Origin: Epiperipatus broadwayi
Lineage: Eukaryota; Onychophora; Udeonychophora; Euonychophora; Peripatidae
Assembly: GCA_028023455.1 (NCBI GenBank)
Contig: JAQFVV010013304.1
Span: 1-64,000 of the forward strand
Length of the DNA stretch: 64,000 nucleotides
Direction of reading: 5' to 3'
Both the position numbers and the translations under genes were made by a program. This document shows positions 58,701 through 64,000 of the stretch, piece after piece (within the stretch, counting starts at the first letter, position 1; the number at the start of each line of letters is the position of its first letter). Under the pieces are notes generated by a model. It was not told the origin of the DNA, searched no databases, and was given only the letters and a program-made list of their open reading frames with translations.

Positions 58701-59840
58701 TCAAATACCTTCTTTGTATTTGAATGGCTTCTTAAACGACTCTTCTCCTTTACTTTCCCCGGGATCACCTTTCTGTTTCGGTGTCCACGATCCCTTTTCT
58801 TGTGTGAGCTTCGGCTTCTCCGGCGGACGTTGAGCTTCCGGTTCGTATGGCCATCTCGGTCTATGACCATCCTCACCACTCTTCCTAGGTGTGACATTCC
58901 CACTGGTGTGTCCTTCTTCTGCCCCACATTGGATATTTGTCCTATCTCTACCTTGCTTCCATCGCTCTAACGGTGCATTATGATCGTATATACTCATGTC
59001 CAGAGCGTTAAGCAGCTCCGCCATTTCTCCAATGGATGCCTTCCTCATTCCCAACATCATCCTTTCCACGTTCATAGGCATATTGTGCCTTACAATTTGA
59101 ATGATGTGACTTTCAGACATGTGACACGCATCCAGCGTCCTTAGTCTCGCCACTTGACGGTGAAAAAATTGAGAAAAATTTTCTTCCTTTTCCTCCCCGT
59201 ATTTTTCTCGCATGATTTGGTACTGCACGAGTTCTTGGTGGTCTTCCGACCAGAAAGTCTCTCGTATCATCCTCTGATACTCCTCGAGGGTTGTGGGCTG
59301 TTGGGACAATGAGTGCCACCACTCTTGGGCATTCCCACTTAAATGACTGCACGCTACCACCACCTTTCCTTCCTCTGGTATGGGATTCATGTCGAAGTAT
59401 CTTTGTAAGCTCCGTAAATGTTCTACGGGAGCTTCCCCCATTTGACCTGCAAACGGTCGTACCTTTAGAAAGTGGTTCACTTGGTTATGTATCGCCACCT
59501 CCTTGCATTTTCCCATATGCTCCGGCCTTTCCGTCTCGCTAGGCTTCGGTCTTTGATTTACATCCCTCTTCCCTTCATCTAAACTTCCTTCTACTTCTTT
59601 CTCGTTAGGTTTCTCCGCCCTTCCCTCACCTTTTATCCCTAGTCTCCGTTCTATCTCCTGAAATCGGAGTTCCAGACTTTCCAATTTTTCTAAAATCTTC
59701 TCGGATATATTTATTTCCTTCTCTTCCGTTGCCTTCTGCTTTTCTCCATTTTGTTTATTTTTTGGCTTCATTTCTTTATCTATCTTATCATTAAAGTTAT
59801 GTGCCAGGTTCGTCACCCCGGCTTCCAGTGGTCCTGGCAT
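58701..59840 (-). CDS. gag: Gag protein of the gag-only LTR element
   Basis: 379 codons, intact, from ATG 59840; the frame is closed by TAA about 50 bases upstream. Residues 25-75 are a charged coiled coil. Residues about 118-290 are a retrotransposon Gag (PF03732-like) region: FLKVRPF (124-130), the helix pair ending in GNAQEWW (169-175), and TLEEYQRMIRETF. The C-terminal 90 residues are basic and Pro/Gly-rich without a CCHC knuckle, so RNA binding would rely on the basic tail. Codon use and GC content are clearly higher than in the flanking DNA. The intact frame suggests recent activity or selection. Similar but decayed Gags lie at 8.8-9.5 kb and 36.8-38.15 kb. Confidence 0.9.
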   Translation of the reverse strand: MPGPLEAGVTNLAHNFNDKIDKEMKPKNKQNGEKQKATEEKEINISEKILEKLESLELRFQEIERRLGIKGEGRAEKPNEKEVEGSLDEGKRDVNQRPKPSETERPEHMGKCKEVAIHNQVNHFLKVRPFAGQMGEAPVEHLRSLQRYFDMNPIPEEGKVVVACSHLSGNAQEWWHSLSQQPTTLEEYQRMIRETFWSEDHQELVQYQIMREKYGEEKEENFSQFFHRQVARLRTLDACHMSESHIIQIVRHNMPMNVERMMLGMRKASIGEMAELLNALDMSIYDHNAPLERWKQGRDRTNIQCGAEEGHTSGNVTPRKSGEDGHRPRWPYEPEAQRPPEKPKLTQEKGSWTPKQKGDPGESKGEESFKKPFKYKEGI

Positions 59841-60157
59841 GACCCACCTGATACCTTTGCCCCTTCTTATCCTCTTGAACGATATCGTTTATGATATCTC
59901 ACTATTGGATAAATTCTTAACCTCTGCTTTCTAAACCCTGACTTTATATATATGTTTCAACATACATCAATGCTATTTCCCCACGACCTTATGAGAACCT
60001 TTTCATCCACACATTCGCCCGCAGAACATGCCCATCTACCGTCTTTCCCATATGTTTACAAGCTCTTTCCGCTTTATCACCACTATCGCTTTTATTTTCC
60101 CTTCTTTTTTTTTTTAAAAAAAATCGCTTACTTTACCGTTCTCTAACATTCGCTGCC
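59841..60157 (-). other. Leader between primer site and gag
   Basis: About 320 bp of untranslated leader with a poly-A/T tract (60105-60122). No ORF or clear structure is seen. Confidence 0.6.
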
Positions 60158-60175
60158 CCATTAGTTGGGACGCCA
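60158..60175 (-). other. Primer-binding site of the gag-only element
   Basis: One base inside the 5' LTR edge the minus strand reads TGGCGTCCCAACTAATGG. It begins with TGG, as required to pair with the CCA end of a tRNA. I cannot assign the tRNA species. Confidence 0.65.
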
Positions 60176-60176
60176 T

Positions 60177-61719
60177 TATAACACCCACCGACATATCTAT
60201 AATCCTCCATTGTGGACTTTCACCCGAAGCTTCGACGAGAGGTATTTATGAGCATGGTTTGAACCCATATCACGCGCCAATCTTACCAGTAAGTAGGAAT
60301 TACCTCCTCGAAAACATATATACAGGTTCTGATATATATCTGATATGGTGATGCACTGAACTAGCTCAATCTCAAGGTTGGGGACATCTGTCTATCTAGA
60401 AAACAAAGCTATAAACTAGCCAACACTATCTCATGCGTATATTTATTTTGCGATAGCCTAAAGCTCGAAATCCTTACTCTAACCCGGGCTGATGGGATTT
60501 ATTCTACTCGATCATATCCCTTCCCAATAAATCTCATTCGTACCTACATATAAGATTGCTATGCAAACACTCAGGCCATTCATTATCATACACACACATA
60601 TATCACACTCATTCATCCACACACCAAATAATGCAAATACATATATATATGTGAGCTGTATGATTAATATAGTCATAAATCTAACTTTAAATATAAAATT
60701 TTAATATAGCAATTAACTGAGGTAACACGAGTTCTTTATTGAGATACATATATTGAAAATAGTTGGTGACATGTCACTTTACCTGTACTCACGCAATTAA
60801 ACAAGTCCGTATTGACGTCTTGCCACGAACTTAATCTGGTGGATCTCACGGATGGCAAACAGTTCCAATGGTCGTTAGGTCCGGCGATAGGTTTCAGAGG
60901 TGGAGCAGTTGGCGTACTCTTTCGCAAAGGTCTAAATCTCGAACGATTTTGAATCAACATTTCTTCGATGGAACAAAATCTCTTGATTTATTATGACAGT
61001 TCGCAAGTCCGGTCAGGTGAGTTCATGACGAGTTCACGGAGTCGAGTAATGACTAGCACACAATCCAATTACCCCGACATTTTTTTGGAAGAAAAAAAAT
61101 ATTAAACTTCTTAAGAAATAGATTTTTGCGTCCTCCTTGCTAGGATTCAAGCCGCGTCTCTTCTTTTTTTCTCTTTTCTTTTCCACTCGAGCGCAAGACA
61201 AAAAAAAAAGTTCTTTTATATTCACCTTTAACTTTTCAAAATCTTTCTGCATATTCCTACGCCGCTGACCAGTCCTTCCATTGTTCTTCAACACAACAAA
61301 AAAACTATATCCACCGACCAGTTTTCCGCCTTCCCGGCGCCAGTTATTACCAAACTGCCTACAGCAATTCACTCATCCTATTTCAGTCCTCACATGTTCA
61401 CAAGGTGACTCAACAAAAGAAAACACGTGTTACCAAAATTATTAATAAACTCAAAAAAAAAACTATGTGAATAAAATCTATCTAAGAATAATTAATTGCG
61501 CTTTATACAGCTCTACATATATAAGTGATCGCAAACCTCCCAGATACTAACTACGTATTTTTATACTCGCACATACACTATATTTACATTACTTGTAACC
61601 GGGTTCGAATGACCGTTTACATATATTCTTTTATTTATTTATTTATACATGGTCTTTACATTAACACTATTAATTATGTCATATTTTACCTATGCGCGTA
61701 TTCGAACCCGTTTGTTACA
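60177..61719 (-). repeat. 5' LTR of the gag-only element
   Basis: 1543 bp, nearly identical to 57136-58678. It should hold the promoter for the minus-strand transcript. No single TATA box stands out because several AT runs are present. Confidence 0.9.
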
Positions 61720-61723
61720 ATAT

Positions 61724-62070
61724 ATAACATAATATTTCCTCCCAGTCCGTAGGAATATACAATTCTGTGCGACCTGTGGGCATAACGTTTCCTATGAATG
61801 TTATTTTGTATATAATGTTTTTTTTTTTTTTCAGTAATATTCATTGAAGTCAAATATAATGTCTATTGAGGAAATAAAATGTTCATTCCCAATATCTAAG
61901 CAAAGAGCTGATTATATACTTCCGATATTAAATACAAATCCTCTATCATTTCAAAAGAATGAACAAAAAAATTATGTCACAATTGCATAGATTTGATTTT
62001 GGAACAGAGGATTAAATCATTTGGTCCTGAAGATAAATATTCTATTCCAAGCATTTACATATATATTGTG
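61724..62070. other. Intergenic stretch without recognisable genes
   Basis: The first about 80 bp are less AT-rich and may continue the repeat broken by the LTR element. Otherwise there is no feature. Confidence 0.5.
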
Positions 62071-62216
62071 ATAATTTACTAAGGCTGTAACCTTAGAAAT
62101 AAGCGTCTGAAAAATACGATGGTAGGGACCTCTATAGGTCTTAAAACACCTATAGAGGTCCCTACCTTCGTATTTTTCAGACGCTTATTTCTAAGGTTAC
62201 AGCCTTAGTAAATTAT
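62071..62216. repeat. Near-perfect 146-bp palindrome
   Basis: Two about 70-bp arms with a single mismatch (ATACGATGG versus ATACGAAGG) surround an 8-base loop (about 62140-62147). The arms include GGCTGTAACCTTAGAAATAA and GGTAGGGACCTCTATAGG. It is a fold-back MITE or a strong RNA hairpin. No clear target duplication. Confidence 0.92.
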
Positions 62217-62984
62217 TACTTAATATAATAATGGGCGTTTAATAAAATTTATAATTACAACTTTAAATTATATATATTGTGAATATATAAAGTGAACATG
62301 TAGGATTAATTCAAATTAAAGCACTAAGAAAATTAAAACTCGTGAAACAGAATTTGCATTTAAATCATGAAAAAATAACACTAGATAAATGAAAATCTGT
62401 TCAAAATCTAAAAAGAAAATTTTAAGACTTTTTTTAAAAATAGTAATCAAACATCTTAACGTTAGAAATTAGTGAATAACAAGCCTTACCGCGGTTTTCA
62501 ATTTCTTGGTATTTATGATTTGAGCATTTCTCTATTGATGTGAATGTCAAAACAACTAAAACAAAGCAATTAATAACTAATGTCAATATGTAGAAGATAT
62601 ATCTAACAATTCTATGACATATACAAAAGTAATGGCTACTATTGTCAAGTAGAAGTAAACTGTAAGATAATATTTGAAACAAAATATATGATAAAAAATT
62701 GTGAACGGTTTCTGATTCTAAATATGCATCAACATATCACAAACACTCAATCCCAATAACAATGATTATTATTCTCATTTGTTTTGTAATCTACTTTAGC
62801 GGATACTTTATATGTAACTCCACATTTTTCAAATATCATATTACCTTTATAAATAACTTAAATTAATTAACCTATTCATGGATCAATGGATAAATACTGA
62901 TCCTTGTTCTCATTCCTATTAACATAGTGACTTGACTCTTTTTCATTTTATAAATTTCTTACTTTCTAAAATATGCTGTAACAA
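62217..62984. other. AT-rich stretch without recognisable genes
   Basis: Nothing supported. Confidence 0.6.
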
Positions 62985-63096
62985 CTGATTTTATATATAT
63001 ATAAGACATATTTTGTGGGATCATCCATGTTAAAAAATTTAAATATTGATATACCGACGACGTTTCGACTTGATCACACAAGTCATCCACTGGTAT
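62985..63096 (-). repeat. Solo Penelope terminal-repeat fragment
   Basis: It contains GGGATCATCCATGTTAAAAA, ATTGATATACCGACGACG, TTTCGACTTGATCACACAAG and CATCCACTGG, the best preserved copy of the Penelope end motif in the window. The adjoining Penelope body is absent. On the minus strand, AUACC and GGUAU could close a stem I, GACUUG/CAAGUC a stem II, and GAAAC followed by GUC fits a hammerhead 3' half. The CUGAUGA box is not intact. Confidence 0.7.
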
Positions 63097-64000
63097 GGTA
63101 GGAAGAAATTTTTGGCAGTTTTTGTTTTCACTTCTACTTTTATGCAATCCATAAAACCAATAAATCCATAAAGTGAAAAATAATTGATAAATTGAAGATT
63201 ATGTTTACTTTACATTGGTGCATATTTAAAGTCGGAAATAGTTGACCATAGAGTTGTACTTTTGCAACATTTATAAGAATTTAAATAAAGGTGTTATTTC
63301 TTTTATTTTATAATATAGTATAATCTAAAGATAAATAGATAAATATTTTCTAAAATTAAACGTTTCCGTGTATTTAATGTTATTAAGAGTTAAAAAATTT
63401 ATCATAATGCAAATAATTTTAAACAGCATGGAGCAACACCCTGCACACATATGCTTTAAATCCCTTCTGTCAAAAATTGCTTACGATCACTATGCTTGTG
63501 AATAAAATTGAATATTACATAATGCAAATAGTTTTTGTTTTTTTTAATTTATACAATGTAATGTAAAAATAAATATAAATTGTCTTTGCACAATAAAATA
63601 TTATTTATGTGTGTAATTCGTAATTGAAAAGTAAAATATTTTATCATAACGTTAGATATTCAAGCAGAAACTATCAAAAGCATTGACAATTGAACATTCA
63701 TGACTTAAACCAAACTCAAAATTGTGACGATGATAGAAGCATCTTCTCAACTATTACAGTCTTTTCTAGTTGATATATGCTGGGAAAGATCTTAGCAATA
63801 AAACAGCTATGAACTGAAACCTTTTTTCTAACATTTCTTCCACACATTCTTTCTGTTTATTGCTGCTTGTCAAAATAAAAGAAAATAATTTTATCCCCAA
63901 CCCAGTTCATTTATATTTTTATTGTGTTATATATTGAATATTACTTTTATGGAAAATAAATCTATACATATTGCTGTGTCCCCAACTACGATTCGGCGAC
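63097..64000. other. AT-rich stretch without recognisable genes
   Basis: Nothing supported to the end of the window. Confidence 0.6.

Larger units (their letters stand above)
57136..61719 (-). mobile_element. Young gag-only LTR retrotransposon (TR-GAG-like), 1543-bp LTRs
   Basis: Two direct repeats of equal length (57136-58678 and 60177-61719, 1543 bp each) differ by roughly a dozen substitutions and a few homopolymer indels, so the insertion is recent. On the minus strand they run TGTAACA...TGTTATA, imperfect inverted ends. A 4-bp ATAT flanks both sides (57132-57135 and 61720-61723), though in AT-rich sequence. The internal region is only 1498 bp. It holds a primer-binding site, one gag gene and a purine tract, with no pol at all. 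This is the plan of TR-GAG elements described in plants. A Gag supplied in cis and Pol in trans would be needed for movement (inference). Confidence 0.9.

Noticed and set aside
59291-59542. Plus-strand ORF opposite the gag gene
   Set aside because: It is the antisense shadow of an intact, domain-bearing gag frame.

Overview
This is an AT-rich window (mostly long, low-complexity, gene-poor DNA) from a eukaryotic nuclear genome. An invertebrate animal is most likely. The mobile elements it carries are Penelope-like elements with a GIY-YIG endonuclease, Ty3/gypsy-type LTR elements, hAT-type MITEs, a tRNA-derived SINE and hammerhead-ribozyme repeats. It also has long (AT)n, (CT)n and (GATA)n microsatellites. 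I cannot name the phylum. No complete host gene is visible. The best host candidate is one terminal-exon-like open stretch on the minus strand near 47.5-47.9 kb.

Layout. 34-2922: a minus-strand Ty3/gypsy element with LTRs and multiple internal deletions. 5882-6419 and 31153-31461: two hAT-type MITEs with perfect 8-bp target duplications. 8.8-9.5 kb and 36.8-38.15 kb: decayed Gag genes. 16.5-16.8 kb: a fold-back element with a 15-bp target duplication. 19023-30398: an 11.4-kb LTR element with 2.75-kb LTRs, a 4-bp target duplication and a long decayed ORF that is not a recognisable Pol. 32.6-36.1 kb, 55.3-56.8 kb and 63.0 kb: Penelope-like copies. 39951-41544: an inverted pair of tandem arrays of a 401-402-bp unit. 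46.0-46.7 and 48.2-48.7 kb: fold-back elements. 51.3-51.85 kb: a second hammerhead-bearing repeat. 54.4 kb: a SINE. 57136-61719: a young LTR element with 1543-bp LTRs that contains only a gag gene. 62071-62216: a near-perfect palindrome.

The main discovery is at 39951-41544. Each 401-402-bp unit contains a complete type I hammerhead ribozyme fold: two-part stem I, CUGACGA core, stem II, GAAA, a very short self-complementary stem III, and an AUC or AUU cleavage triplet. Direct tandem copies of such units are the hallmark of retrozymes, small non-autonomous retroelements thought to replicate through self-cleaved circular RNAs. Penelope-like reverse transcriptases have been proposed as their mobilisers, and this window holds several Penelope copies. 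A different repeat at 51.7 kb carries a second, weaker hammerhead. A 5'-truncated relative of it at 16.5 kb is flanked by a 15-bp target duplication.

A second theme is non-autonomy in LTR elements. One element (57-62 kb) keeps only Gag between long LTRs. Another (19-30 kb) keeps LTR ends but encodes an unfamiliar coiled-coil and acidic/Lys/Asn-rich polyprotein, split by a TAATG stop-start overlap. Gag proteins of one apparent lineage recur at 8.8, 38 and 59 kb.
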